Shown here: in pieces, positions 8,980 through 16,423 of the stretch
Position numbering within the stretch: the stretch's first letter is position 1
Layout of the letters: every line of letters begins with the position of its first letter
NCBI GenBank assembly: GCA_021769865.1
Contig: JAETSB010000012.1
Coordinates: forward strand, 1-52,129
Reading direction: 5' to 3'
Source of the DNA: Oscillospiraceae bacterium
GTDB lineage: Bacteria; Bacillota; Clostridia; Oscillospirales; Oscillospiraceae
Length of the DNA stretch: 52,129 bases
Notes under the pieces: generated by a model
What the model was told of the DNA's origin: nothing
Seen by the model: only the letters and a program-made list of their open reading frames with translations
Database searches by the model: none
Made by a program: the position numbers and the translations under genes

Positions 8980-10254
8980 TTACAGAACGCTGGGAAGGAA
9001 GGTCACAATGCCGGGGAACAGCACCACCAGCAGCGTGCCGACAAAGATCGCCGCCAAGGGGATGGGCAGATGGGGGATGATCTTATGGACTGGCTGGCCG
9101 CCTACGCTGGAGGCCACATACAGGTTGATGCCCACGGGGGGAGTAGCCAGACCGATGCAGAGCACAATCACCATCACCACGCCGAAATACACCATATTGA
9201 TGCCATAAGCCTGGGCGGTGGGGCAGAAGATGGGAGCGAAAATCAGCAGCGCGGGCACCGCGTCGATAAAGCATCCGGCCACCAGCAGAATCAGGCACAC
9301 CGAGAAGGTGAACACCAGGGGGCTGCTGATGGAGGAGGTGAACATCCGCGCCAGGGTCTGGGGGATGCCCGCCCGGGTGATAACCCAGCCGAACACCTGG
9401 GTGGAGGCTACAATCAGCATGATCCCGGCGGCGCTTTTCACACCGTCAAAGACAATGCGGCAGATATCTCTGGGCTTAATCTCCCTGTAGACAAAAATTC
9501 CGATGATCAAGCAGTAAAAGCAGCAGATTGCCGAGGCCTCCGTAGGCGTTACAAACCCGGAGTAGATGCCGCCCAGAATGATCAGGGGCGCCAGCAGCGC
9601 GAAGAAGGCATGACCAAAGGACCGAAGCGCTTCTCCGGCGTTGAAGGTGCTTTTGCCGGTGTAGCCTTTCTTCACGCACAGGAATACCACCACAACAATC
9701 AGCACCAGACCCAGCAGAAGGCCGGGCAGGAGGCCCGCCATCAGCATGTCGCCCACCGACTCGCCGGAGGCTACCGCGTAGAGCACCATCAGGATGCTGG
9801 GCGGGATGATAGGCCCGAAGATGCCGCCCATGGCCTGAATCGCGCTGGCAAAGCCGGGATCATAGCCCTCCTCTTCCATCGAAGGGATCATGATGCCGCC
9901 CACAGCTGCGGTCGTGGCTGCGCCCGCGCCGGTCATGGCGGCGAAAATCATGCTGGCCACGATATCCACCACCGCCATGCCGCCGGGAAGCCATCCCACC
10001 AGCTTCTTCGCGAAATCCACGATGCGCCGGGAGATGCCTCCGTTCTGCATAAGGCAGCCGGCAATCACGAAGAAGGGGATTGCCATCAGGGTGAAGGAGT
10101 CCACGCCCTTGAGCATCTGCTGAGCAATGATAATCAGCGGAACCTGGGAATACAGCACCAGATACGCCAGCGCGGAAAGACACAGCGCGAAGGCAATGGG
10201 GATGCCCAGGAAGAGCAGCAGGAAAAACGCTCCCACCAGAACTACCAAATCCAT
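8980..10254 (-). CDS. dctM: TRAP transporter large membrane subunit (DctM type)
   Basis: 424 residues with about 12 membrane segments. Hallmarks are FLLLFLGIPIAFALCLSALA at the N-terminus and MTGAGAATTAAVGGIMIPSM near residue 115. It forms the sodium-driven channel of a TRAP carboxylate importer. The start is taken at the ATG at 10252-10254, eight bases after GAGAGG. An in-frame GTG nine bases further upstream overlaps that ribosome site and is less likely. Unusually, it precedes dctP. Confidence 0.92.
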   Translation of the reverse strand: MDLVVLVGAFFLLLFLGIPIAFALCLSALAYLVLYSQVPLIIIAQQMLKGVDSFTLMAIPFFVIAGCLMQNGGISRRIVDFAKKLVGWLPGGMAVVDIVASMIFAAMTGAGAATTAAVGGIMIPSMEEEGYDPGFASAIQAMGGIFGPIIPPSILMVLYAVASGESVGDMLMAGLLPGLLLGLVLIVVVVFLCVKKGYTGKSTFNAGEALRSFGHAFFALLAPLIILGGIYSGFVTPTEASAICCFYCLIIGIFVYREIKPRDICRIVFDGVKSAAGIMLIVASTQVFGWVITRAGIPQTLARMFTSSISSPLVFTFSVCLILLVAGCFIDAVPALLIFAPIFCPTAQAYGINMVYFGVVMVIVLCIGLATPPVGINLYVASSVGGQPVHKIIPHLPIPLAAIFVGTLLVVLFPGIVTFLPSVL

Positions 10255-10347
10255 TCTTGTCACCTCTCCTACATTTTATGATGAAATTTCATATATTTCG
10301 ACGGCGGCCGCCGGACAGGCGTCCCTGTCCCTGCGGCTTCCGGCCGG

Positions 10348-11358
10348 TTACTGCCGCTTCGCGCGCTTCGCCAGAGCCATCTTGGCGGTGGTGCGGACGG
10401 CCCGCTCGAAGGAATCAGTGGTGACGCTGGCCTTGCCCACCTTATCGAAGGCGGTGCCGTGGGCGCAGGTGGCGATGGGATAGGGCTGGCCTCCGGCCAC
10501 GGTGATACAGCGCTGGAAGCCCACCAGCTTCAGGGCGATCTGACCCTGGTCGTGGTACATGGTGACCACCACGTCGAAGTCCCCCTTCAGAGCGGCAATG
10601 AACAGGGTGTCGGCGGAGTAGGGCCCCGTGACGTTCCAGCCGGTCTCCTCCACCACCTTCTTGATGGTGGGCTCGATGACGTCCACTTCCTCCCGGCCGC
10701 ACAGGCCGAACTCGCCGCAGTGGGGATTCAGGGCCGCCACGGCGATGCGGGGCTTGTGGCCCAGGCTCTCGCCGGTGATTTCGCCCAGCTCGATGGCTTC
10801 CCGAAGAGTGGTCTCGGTAAGGTTGGCGCTGACCTCACTGATGGGGATGTGGCTGGTGGTCCGGACGGTCATGAGATCGTCCATCATGTTGACCTCGCAG
10901 AAGGGAGTGGTGAGGTTGAACGCGTGGGCTAAGTACGTGTGCTCGCTCTCGTCGTGGAGCCCCGCCATCTTCATGGCGCCCTTGTGGAAGGGGCCGAAGA
11001 CAAAGCCCTCGATCTTGCCGGACTTGCAGAGCTCGATGCCGGTGTCCAGCTGCTTGAGGTCGCTGGCGCCGCAGTAGGCGTTGGCCTCGCCGTAAACCAC
11101 TCGGGCGGGGTCCTGGTCCTTCAGGTCCAGCACGGGAAAGCCCTTCGTCCAGTCGCACTCGCTGAGGTCGTTCACCACGTAGTGAGGCACGTCCCCGCCC
11201 ACCACCTTCAGTCCGTGCTTGAACATGCGCAGGTCTCCGATGATGACGGGGCGGCAGTAGTCCTTGTAGGTATCCCGCAGGGCCAGCATGGCCACCAGCT
11301 CCGGGCCAACGCCGGCGGAGTTGCCCAGAAGGACGCCGAGGATAGGCTTTTCACTCAT
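10348..11358 (-). CDS. PdxA-family dehydrogenase (PdxA2-like)
   Basis: 336 residues of the PdxA family. Conserved motifs are GNSAGVGPEL (residues 12-21), NPHCGEFG and MYHDQGQIALKL. The metal-binding histidines expected in PdxA lie in the HxxG/NPH/YHDQ regions. PdxA oxidises 4-phosphohydroxy-threonine for vitamin B6. Paralogs (PdxA2) oxidise 4-phosphoerythronate or 4-phosphothreonate in sugar-acid breakdown. No pyridoxine genes are nearby and it heads the TRAP operon, so the catabolic role is favoured. The usual partner kinase (DUF1537) is missing from the window, which is odd for PdxA2. GGAGG precedes the ATG. Confidence 0.85.
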   Translation of the reverse strand: MSEKPILGVLLGNSAGVGPELVAMLALRDTYKDYCRPVIIGDLRMFKHGLKVVGGDVPHYVVNDLSECDWTKGFPVLDLKDQDPARVVYGEANAYCGASDLKQLDTGIELCKSGKIEGFVFGPFHKGAMKMAGLHDESEHTYLAHAFNLTTPFCEVNMMDDLMTVRTTSHIPISEVSANLTETTLREAIELGEITGESLGHKPRIAVAALNPHCGEFGLCGREEVDVIEPTIKKVVEETGWNVTGPYSADTLFIAALKGDFDVVVTMYHDQGQIALKLVGFQRCITVAGGQPYPIATCAHGTAFDKVGKASVTTDSFERAVRTTAKMALAKRAKRQ

Positions 11359-11437
11359 AAATCATACCTCCACAACTCATCTCTTACTTATCCGCGGGGT
11401 CCTCCAGCCTCCGCGGACTTGCTTCAGCAGATTATTA

Positions 11438-11453
11438 AGCAAATCCCATGCCA
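11438..11453 (-). promoter_or_regulatory. Sigma-54 (-24/-12) promoter of the sugar-acid/TRAP operon
   Basis: On the minus strand the sequence is TGGCATGGGATTTGCT, which fits the consensus TGGCAYRN4TTGCW exactly, with the invariant GG and GC ten bases apart. It lies about 80 bp before the pdxA-like start codon and points at it. The only sigma-54 activator in the window is encoded in this operon. Confidence 0.9.
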
Positions 11454-11626
11454 AAATAGAAATCCATGGAACCACCGGCAGGGGCGAAACACCCTTTTTG
11501 TGAATTGTGTGTGAATGGATTGTCAAGATTTGAGCAAAGTAACCAGGGAGAAAATGACAAAACGGCCGCTGTTTTCCGAGAACCTTCCATACAAATTATA
11601 CAGCAATGACCAATTATGGGAGTGGG

Positions 11627-11704
11627 TGAAACTTGTTTTGAAACATATGAAACATAATGTTTCAAATGTTTCGAATGAAACATTCCGACGCATTTTGGTG
11701 AAAC
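11627..11704. promoter_or_regulatory. Cluster of TGAAAC half-sites, probable enhancer for the PrpR-type activator
   Basis: Six or more TGAAAC/GTTTCA half-sites occur in 78 bp: 11627, 11639, 11648, 11657-11664 (inverted), 11666-11672 (inverted), 11676 and 11699. TGAAACAT-A-ATGTTTCA at 11648-11664 is a perfect 8+8 palindrome. ATGTTTC-GAAT-GAAACAT at 11666-11683 is a second one. They lie 175-250 bp upstream of the -24/-12 promoter, the normal place for enhancer sites of sigma-54 activators. Confidence 0.75.
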
Positions 11705-11753
11705 AGGAAATTATTGGATGCCCGTGCAGCGAAGCCGGCGCCGCGGACGAGCT

Positions 11754-11800
11754 AAACAGAGCGGGGTCCGCCGGTCGGCGCGGCGGGCCCCGCTCTGTTT
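11754..11800. terminator. Long GC-rich hairpin, probable bidirectional terminator
   Basis: AAACAGAGCGGGG pairs with CCCCGCTCTGTTT, and inside them CCGCCG pairs with CGGCGG around a 7-base loop: about 20 pairs in 47 bases with one G-T. It lies about 105 bp after the stop of the isomerase gene and upstream of the enhancer cluster, so it separates the inositol-type genes from the sigma-54 operon. Confidence 0.7.
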
Positions 11801-11904
11801 CATCCGGAAACACGGAGGTATGAACGCGTTTCCCGTTTTCCGCAGGGGCGTACCCCGCGTTTTTCAGTCCTCCGCGTTCGGCGCGTTCAGCTTTTGATGC
11901 GGTC

Positions 11905-12765
11905 TTACCAATACTTCTCCACGTGGGCCCGGGTGACCTCGGCGGCCTTCTTCACGTTCTCCTCGCTGGAGAGCTTGTAGTAGTCGGGCCGGAAGACCTC
12001 GACGGTGCACACGTCCCCGTCAAAGCCGATCTTTTTCAGGGTGTCGGCGAAGCGCTTGTGGTCCAGGCAGTCGCCGGGCTCGCCGGGCCAGAGGCGGACC
12101 TCGTCGTTGTTGTAGGACGCGCCGCAGGGCATGTTTTCCGCACCGTTCAGGTGCCAGACGAAGATCTTTTTCCCGTCAGCTTTCTCCAGAGCATCCCAGC
12201 CGGAGGCCATGGCGTGGAAGTGGAACTGGTCCAGGGTCACGCCCACCAGGGGAGAACCGACCTCCTCCACAATGGCGTAGGCGTACTCAAAGCGGTTGAT
12301 GGACATGGAGGGCGCGCCGCAGAACTCCAGGGACAGCTTGATGCCGTGGGGCTCCACCTTCTTGACCATCTCCTTCAGCACGGCCACAGCGTCGGCCTTG
12401 ATCTCGTCCACAGTGGCGTGGACCGTCAGGTCCATGCTGGGCACCACGACGATCATTTTGCAGCCCAGGATCTCGCAGCGGCGGATGATCTCGTCCAGCT
12501 GGGCCATGACGGCGTCTTTCTCCTCCCGGGTCCGCTTCATGTTGAAAAAGATCAGGGCATTGTAGGACAGCATTTTCAGCTTGTGGCTCCGGAAGAAGTC
12601 CCCCAGCTGCTCCAGGGTGTACTTCCCGGCGGCCAGCTCCCGGTCCAGGCACTCGGACTGGACGTCGATATAGTCAAAGCCGTATCGTTCACACAGGGCC
12701 AGGTCCTCCAGCACGGAGTGGTTCTCACAGAATCGGTTGCAGCCTTCGTTAAATCCGATTTTCAT
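11905..12765 (-). CDS. Sugar phosphate isomerase/epimerase, TIM-barrel (IolE/IolI/AP-endonuclease-2 fold)
   Basis: 286 residues of the xylose-isomerase-like TIM-barrel family. Metal-ligand regions are visible: LSLEFCGAP (Glu), VGVTLDQFHFHAMASGW (Asp and His), VWHLNGAENMP (His), and VCTVEVFRP (Glu). IolI isomerises inosose and IolE dehydrates it; other members are ketose epimerases. The iolG gene next to it (235 bp away, same strand) supports an inosose or related keto-cyclitol substrate. It has its own promoter at 12791-12819 and AAGGAG before the ATG. The exact reaction is not decidable from sequence alone. Confidence 0.8.
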   Translation of the reverse strand: MKIGFNEGCNRFCENHSVLEDLALCERYGFDYIDVQSECLDRELAAGKYTLEQLGDFFRSHKLKMLSYNALIFFNMKRTREEKDAVMAQLDEIIRRCEILGCKMIVVVPSMDLTVHATVDEIKADAVAVLKEMVKKVEPHGIKLSLEFCGAPSMSINRFEYAYAIVEEVGSPLVGVTLDQFHFHAMASGWDALEKADGKKIFVWHLNGAENMPCGASYNNDEVRLWPGEPGDCLDHKRFADTLKKIGFDGDVCTVEVFRPDYYKLSSEENVKKAAEVTRAHVEKYW

Positions 12766-12790
12766 GGCTCGTTCTCCTTGTCATTCTATT

Positions 12791-12819
12791 ATTGTATCCC
12801 ATGCGGCGGGGTTTTTCAA
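12791..12819 (-). promoter_or_regulatory. Promoter of the TIM-barrel isomerase gene
   Basis: Minus strand TTGAAA (12814-12819), 17-base spacer, TACAAT (12791-12796), about 25 bp upstream of the ATG. The rest of the 12766-13000 gap holds only this and the small hairpin at 12953-12969. Confidence 0.65.
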
Positions 12820-12952
12820 GTGTACGAAATGCCCAGCCGTTTCCGATTGGGCGTTTCGCGGAGAAAAGAAGTATGTAAGCGGTTTCCCGTCTTACTTGCG
12901 CAGCAGCCTGCTCTTTATGCGCGCCAAGGCTTCGGAGGCGCGCTCCACCAAA

Positions 12953-12969
12953 ATTTTGCTCTGCAAAAT
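12953..12969 (-). terminator. Short hairpin downstream of iolG
   Basis: Minus strand ATTTTGC-AGA-GCAAAAT followed by TTTGG, about 30 bp after the iolG stop. The stem is AT-rich, so termination would be weak. Confidence 0.35.
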
Positions 12970-13000
12970 CAAGCGCTGTTACAGGCTCAAGAAAAGTCCG

Positions 13001-14014
13001 TTATTTTTTATAGAAATCGGGGGTCCCGCCGGTGACGACCTTCTCCGCCTGACCGGAGGTCTGGGACTTCACCAGGGCGTCGGCGGTGATGGAGGCAACA
13101 TAGCCGTCCCAGGCGGAGGAGCCGCCGGTCTCGCCCTTGAGGGCGTGGTCCACCCAGTCCTGGATCTCCACGTCGTAGGAGTCGATGAACCGCATGATCC
13201 AGTTGTCCTCGATCTTGGTGGAAACCTGATTGGCGTAGCGCACGGTGGGGAAGGACGGGCAGGGCAGATTCACCACGCCGTTCTCGCAGACCACCTCGCA
13301 GTTGATGTCATAGCCGAAGCCGCAGTTGACGTTGACCTCCAGCATGACCACGATCCCGCCCTTGGTCTTCATGATCATGACCTGGGGGTCCCGGAGCCCC
13401 TCGTGGGCCTTGCCGGAGACCTTGGGGAGGATGCACTGGACCTCGTCCCACTCATCGTTCACCAGCCAGGGCAGGCAGTCGATCTCGTGAATGGCGGTGT
13501 CGGTGACGGCCATGGCGGTGGTGTAGCTGGGAGCCACGCCGTCGGCCCGGTGGGTGCACTTCACAATCAGGGGGGCGCCGAACTTGCCGGAGTCCAGCAG
13601 CTCTTTCACCTGGTTGTAGCCCCGGTCATAGCGGCGCATGAAGCCGATCTGGACCAGATGCCTGCCGGAGGCCATCTCCGCGTCCACCACCGCCTTGCAG
13701 TCGGCGGCGGTATTGGCCAGGGGCTTCTCGCAGAAGACGGGCTTACCGGCCTTGATGGCGGCCAGGACGGGGTCCTTGTGGAACTGGCCGGGAGTGGTCA
13801 CCACCACCGCGTTTACGTCGGGGTCGTTGATGGCCTCGTTGAAATCGGTGTAGGTCTTGGTACCCGGGCCGGCGATCTCCGCGCCCTTTTTCACGCCCTC
13901 TTCAAACACGTCGCAGACCGCCACGACCTTGGCGCCCCGGATGCGGTTCTGGATGCGCTCGATGTGTTCTTTTCCAATCATGCCGCAGCCGATCAGGCAG
14001 ATGTTGAGTTCCAT
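13001..14014 (-). CDS. iolG: Inositol 2-dehydrogenase (Gfo/Idh/MocA family)
   Basis: 337 residues closely resembling Bacillus IolG along its whole length. The NAD-binding start is CLIGCGMIGKEHIERI. The catalytic residues fall at the same numbers as in B. subtilis IolG: Lys97 in FCEKPLA, Asp172 and His176 in TDTAIHEIDCLPWLVND. The stretch LVQIGFMRRYDRGY is typical of IolG. It oxidises myo-inositol, and often other cyclitols or glucose-like sugars, to the 2-keto product with NAD+. GGAGG precedes the ATG. A strong promoter with an internal palindrome (14148-14176) lies upstream. With an SSS symporter and an IolE/IolI-type protein it forms a short cyclitol module; the rest of an iol pathway (iolB, C, D, J) is absent here. 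Confidence 0.92.
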   Translation of the reverse strand: MELNICLIGCGMIGKEHIERIQNRIRGAKVVAVCDVFEEGVKKGAEIAGPGTKTYTDFNEAINDPDVNAVVVTTPGQFHKDPVLAAIKAGKPVFCEKPLANTAADCKAVVDAEMASGRHLVQIGFMRRYDRGYNQVKELLDSGKFGAPLIVKCTHRADGVAPSYTTAMAVTDTAIHEIDCLPWLVNDEWDEVQCILPKVSGKAHEGLRDPQVMIMKTKGGIVVMLEVNVNCGFGYDINCEVVCENGVVNLPCPSFPTVRYANQVSTKIEDNWIMRFIDSYDVEIQDWVDHALKGETGGSSAWDGYVASITADALVKSQTSGQAEKVVTGGTPDFYKK

Positions 14015-14147
14015 AAGTTGTTCCTCCTATTGATATAGAATAAATGTGGTTTCCTTTGATCTTGGCGGCTCTTGCCGGAGCCGCCGGAGGGGACGCTATT
14101 CCGATGCGTGCCTTTGCCTGCGTTTCGTTTCCTCTTCTCTGGCTTCC

Positions 14148-14176
14148 ATTATATCAAAGCGTTCACGAGAACGCAA
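14148..14176 (-). promoter_or_regulatory. iolG promoter with overlapping operator palindrome
   Basis: Minus strand TTGCGT (14171-14176), 17 bases, TATAAT (14148-14153). Between and over them lies the inverted repeat GCGTTC-TCGT-GAACGC (14159-14174), a LacI-type operator layout that would block RNA polymerase. The likely regulator is the LacI protein at 16424-17446. The segment 14177-14323 holds only a 26-codon frame with weak support (see rejected items). Confidence 0.72.
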
Positions 14177-14323
14177 GCAAATTATCGGCGTAATCTTCAC
14201 AATATTCTGGCGTTAAAATTGTGAAATCCTCTGTCACTGCCATAAGATATCCTCTGCTTTTGCGGAAGGTGTACAAATAAGGGCGGTCCTTTTTGCGTTC
14301 TGCACGCACCACCCAAGAGCAGA

Positions 14324-14360
14324 CGAAAGCGCCCTGCGGGCGTACCCGCAGGGCGTTTCG
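14324..14360. terminator. Terminator hairpin after the SSS symporter gene
   Basis: GCGCCCTGCGGG pairs with CCCGCAGGGCG across a 4-base loop, extended by CGAAA/TTTCG with one bulged G. It starts 24 bp after the symporter stop codon. Confidence 0.7.
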
Positions 14361-14383
14361 GAAAAGCTGATGTGCTGAACGCG

Positions 14384-16045
14384 TTACGCGGCGATTCCCC
14401 AGGGGGAGAACAGGACGTAGATGGCCGCCGCCAGGATCAGGCCGACGATGGAGACCACGTGCCGGTACTTCCAGGGGGTCAGGTCCACCGCGCCCACGTC
14501 CTGGGGCACGTACTCCCCGGCGGGCCGGTACTTGTTCAGGGCCCACATGATGAGGAGCTCGGTGGGGAACAGCACCGCCATGGCGTAGAGGTAGTGGATG
14601 GGGTTGTCCGTGCCGGGATAGTTGGGGGCGATGAGGAGGAACGCGCCGTAGCAGACCACGTGGAAGATGGTGATGATCTTCGGCGTGTAGGCGGGCAGGC
14701 GCTTGAACAGGAACACGCCCAGGACGGCGCACAGCACCGGCAGGGACACAAACTGGCTCATGGAGTTCAGGAAGGTGGTGATGCCCTTGGCGTTCATGAC
14801 GAAGGGGGCGATGACGATGGACACGCAGCCCGCGATGGTGCCGTAGATCTTGCCCACCTTGACGCAGTGGGCGTCGGAGGCGTCGGGCTTGAAGGCGGAG
14901 CGGTACAGGTCCAGGGTGAACATGGTGGAGGCGGAGTTCAGCACGGAGTTGAAGGAAGAGAGGATGGCGCCGAACATGACGGCAGCAAAGAAGCCCATCA
15001 CCGGTTTGGGAATGATGGCAGAGATCAGGGCAGGGTAGGCGAAGTCAATGGCCTGCTCGCCGGCGGCGGCAATGGCGTCCTGGATGGAGGGCAGGTAAAA
15101 GGCGATGATGCCGGGAATGACCAGGTAAAGTGGGCCCAGGCACTTGAGGAAGCCGCAGAAGATGGCGCCCTTCTGGCCCTCCTTCAGGGACTTGGCCGCC
15201 AGGGCCCGCTGGACGAAGGACTGATTGGTGCACCACCAATACAGATTGTTGAAAAACATACCCGTGATAATGAGAGGCCAGGGGACCTCCGGCTCCGCCG
15301 CGTTCCAGGCGTTGACGGCGTTCAGCTTCGCCGGGTCCGCCTGGACGATGTACCGGATGCCGTCGACGACGCCGCTTCCCCCGGTCTGCCGGGCCAGCAC
15401 GGCGAAGCCCAGGAAGGGCACCATCAGCCCGCCGATGATCAGTCCGATGCCATTGATGGTATCGGACACCGCCACGGCCTTCAATCCGCCGAAAATGGCG
15501 TAGCAGCCGCCGATGACGCCGATGATCAGGCAGAGGATGGCCACCGACTGGAACTTGCTCACCCCCAGCATGTCGGAGATGCCGAAGATCTGCTCGAAGA
15601 CCACCGCGCCGGAGTAGAGGATCACCGGCAGGTTCAGGATGGAGTACATCACCACGATGACCAGGGAGAACATGGTCTTCGTGCCCTTGCCGTAGCGGAC
15701 CTCCATCAGGGAGGGAATGGTCATGGCCCCCATCTTCAAATAGCGGGGCAGAAAGTAGTAGGCCAGCGCCAGCAGGGTGAACATGGAGCCCACCTCCCAG
15801 GCGATGGGGCCCATGTTGGACGCCCAGCTCTGGCCGTTCAGGCCCACCAGCTGCTCGGCGGAGAGGTTGGTCAGCAGCAGGGACCCGGCGATGACGATGC
15901 CCGGCAGGCCCCGGCCCGCCAGGAAGTAGCCCTCGGCGGAGTCCAGGTCGTCGCCCCGGGTCTTCCAGCTGGAAATCACGGCCACCAGGGCGGTGAAGAG
16001 GACGAAGGAGATCAGCGTCCATGCGAGTGAACTGAAGAATGTCAT
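14384..16045 (-). CDS. Sodium:solute symporter (SSS family), probable cyclitol/sugar importer
   Basis: 553 residues, about 13-14 membrane segments, typical SSS length. Family marks include AEGYFLAGRGLPGIVIAGSL and NLSAEQLVGLNGQSWASNMG near the N-terminus, and AVMFGAILSSFNSVLNSAST, the conserved helix-8 sodium-site region. SSS members import sugars, myo-inositol, amino acids or vitamins with sodium. The start is set at the ATG at 16043-16045 because GGAGG lies seven to eight bases before it; the in-frame ATG at 16060 overlaps that ribosome site and lacks its own. Adjacent iolG suggests inositol or another cyclitol. Confidence 0.92.
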   Translation of the reverse strand: MTFFSSLAWTLISFVLFTALVAVISSWKTRGDDLDSAEGYFLAGRGLPGIVIAGSLLLTNLSAEQLVGLNGQSWASNMGPIAWEVGSMFTLLALAYYFLPRYLKMGAMTIPSLMEVRYGKGTKTMFSLVIVVMYSILNLPVILYSGAVVFEQIFGISDMLGVSKFQSVAILCLIIGVIGGCYAIFGGLKAVAVSDTINGIGLIIGGLMVPFLGFAVLARQTGGSGVVDGIRYIVQADPAKLNAVNAWNAAEPEVPWPLIITGMFFNNLYWWCTNQSFVQRALAAKSLKEGQKGAIFCGFLKCLGPLYLVIPGIIAFYLPSIQDAIAAAGEQAIDFAYPALISAIIPKPVMGFFAAVMFGAILSSFNSVLNSASTMFTLDLYRSAFKPDASDAHCVKVGKIYGTIAGCVSIVIAPFVMNAKGITTFLNSMSQFVSLPVLCAVLGVFLFKRLPAYTPKIITIFHVVCYGAFLLIAPNYPGTDNPIHYLYAMAVLFPTELLIMWALNKYRPAGEYVPQDVGAVDLTPWKYRHVVSIVGLILAAAIYVLFSPWGIAA

Positions 16046-16189
16046 TGTTACAGCCTCCATTCATGTTGTCGGAAAGGAAACAGAGGCACGCAAAACGCAC
16101 GCATCGAGAGAACGGGCAAGCGGTTCCGCCGGGGAGCGCGCGGCAACGCGCCCTTGGGACCCGGACGGGGCTTTTGATTCACTGATATC

Positions 16190-16218
16190 AAAATACCATA
16201 GAAATTTGCGATCTGCAA
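16190..16218 (-). promoter_or_regulatory. Promoter of the SSS symporter gene
   Basis: Minus strand TTGCAG (16213-16218), 17 bases, TATTTT (16190-16195). Moderate match. The leader is about 140 bp. Confidence 0.5.
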
Positions 16219-16288
16219 GGGGAATTTCGGTGAAAATCTTCAAAATCGAAAAGTTTGGAGAAGCCGGAAAACCCAAGGGCGCTTTCTT

Positions 16289-16328
16289 GTGCAATTCTTC
16301 CTTCTCCCCCTCAAAAGAGCGTGCAATT
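16289..16328. promoter_or_regulatory. Repeated GTGCAATT boxes upstream of the LacI gene
   Basis: GTGCAATT occurs at 16289-16296 and 16321-16328, 32 bp (three helical turns) apart. The second is part of GCAATTGC. They lie just upstream of the -35 of the regulator and downstream-facing to the symporter promoter, so they may be operators. No copy is seen at the iolG promoter. Confidence 0.4.
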
Positions 16329-16360
16329 GCGTTCTTTTTTGGGAGATCCCGGGAATGCCC

Positions 16361-16390
16361 TTGCCAAGGGGCGGGGGCCTGTGCTATAAT
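16361..16390 (+). promoter_or_regulatory. Promoter of the LacI-family regulator gene
   Basis: TTGCCA (16361-16366), 18-base spacer, TATAAT (16385-16390). The start codon is 34 bp downstream and preceded by GGAGG. Confidence 0.75.
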
Positions 16391-16423
16391 GCCCGCATAG
16401 AAAATCGTGAGGAGGGGCGTATC

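Noticed and set aside
11515..11823. Open frames of about 100 codons on both strands over the enhancer cluster
   Set aside because: No ribosome site, and the sequence is better explained by repeated TGAAAC sites and a terminator hairpin.
14163..14243. 26-codon minus-strand frame starting MAVTEDF, with AGAGGA upstream
   Set aside because: It ends inside the iolG promoter/operator and has no known homolog; a vestige of a longer gene is possible but cannot be supported.
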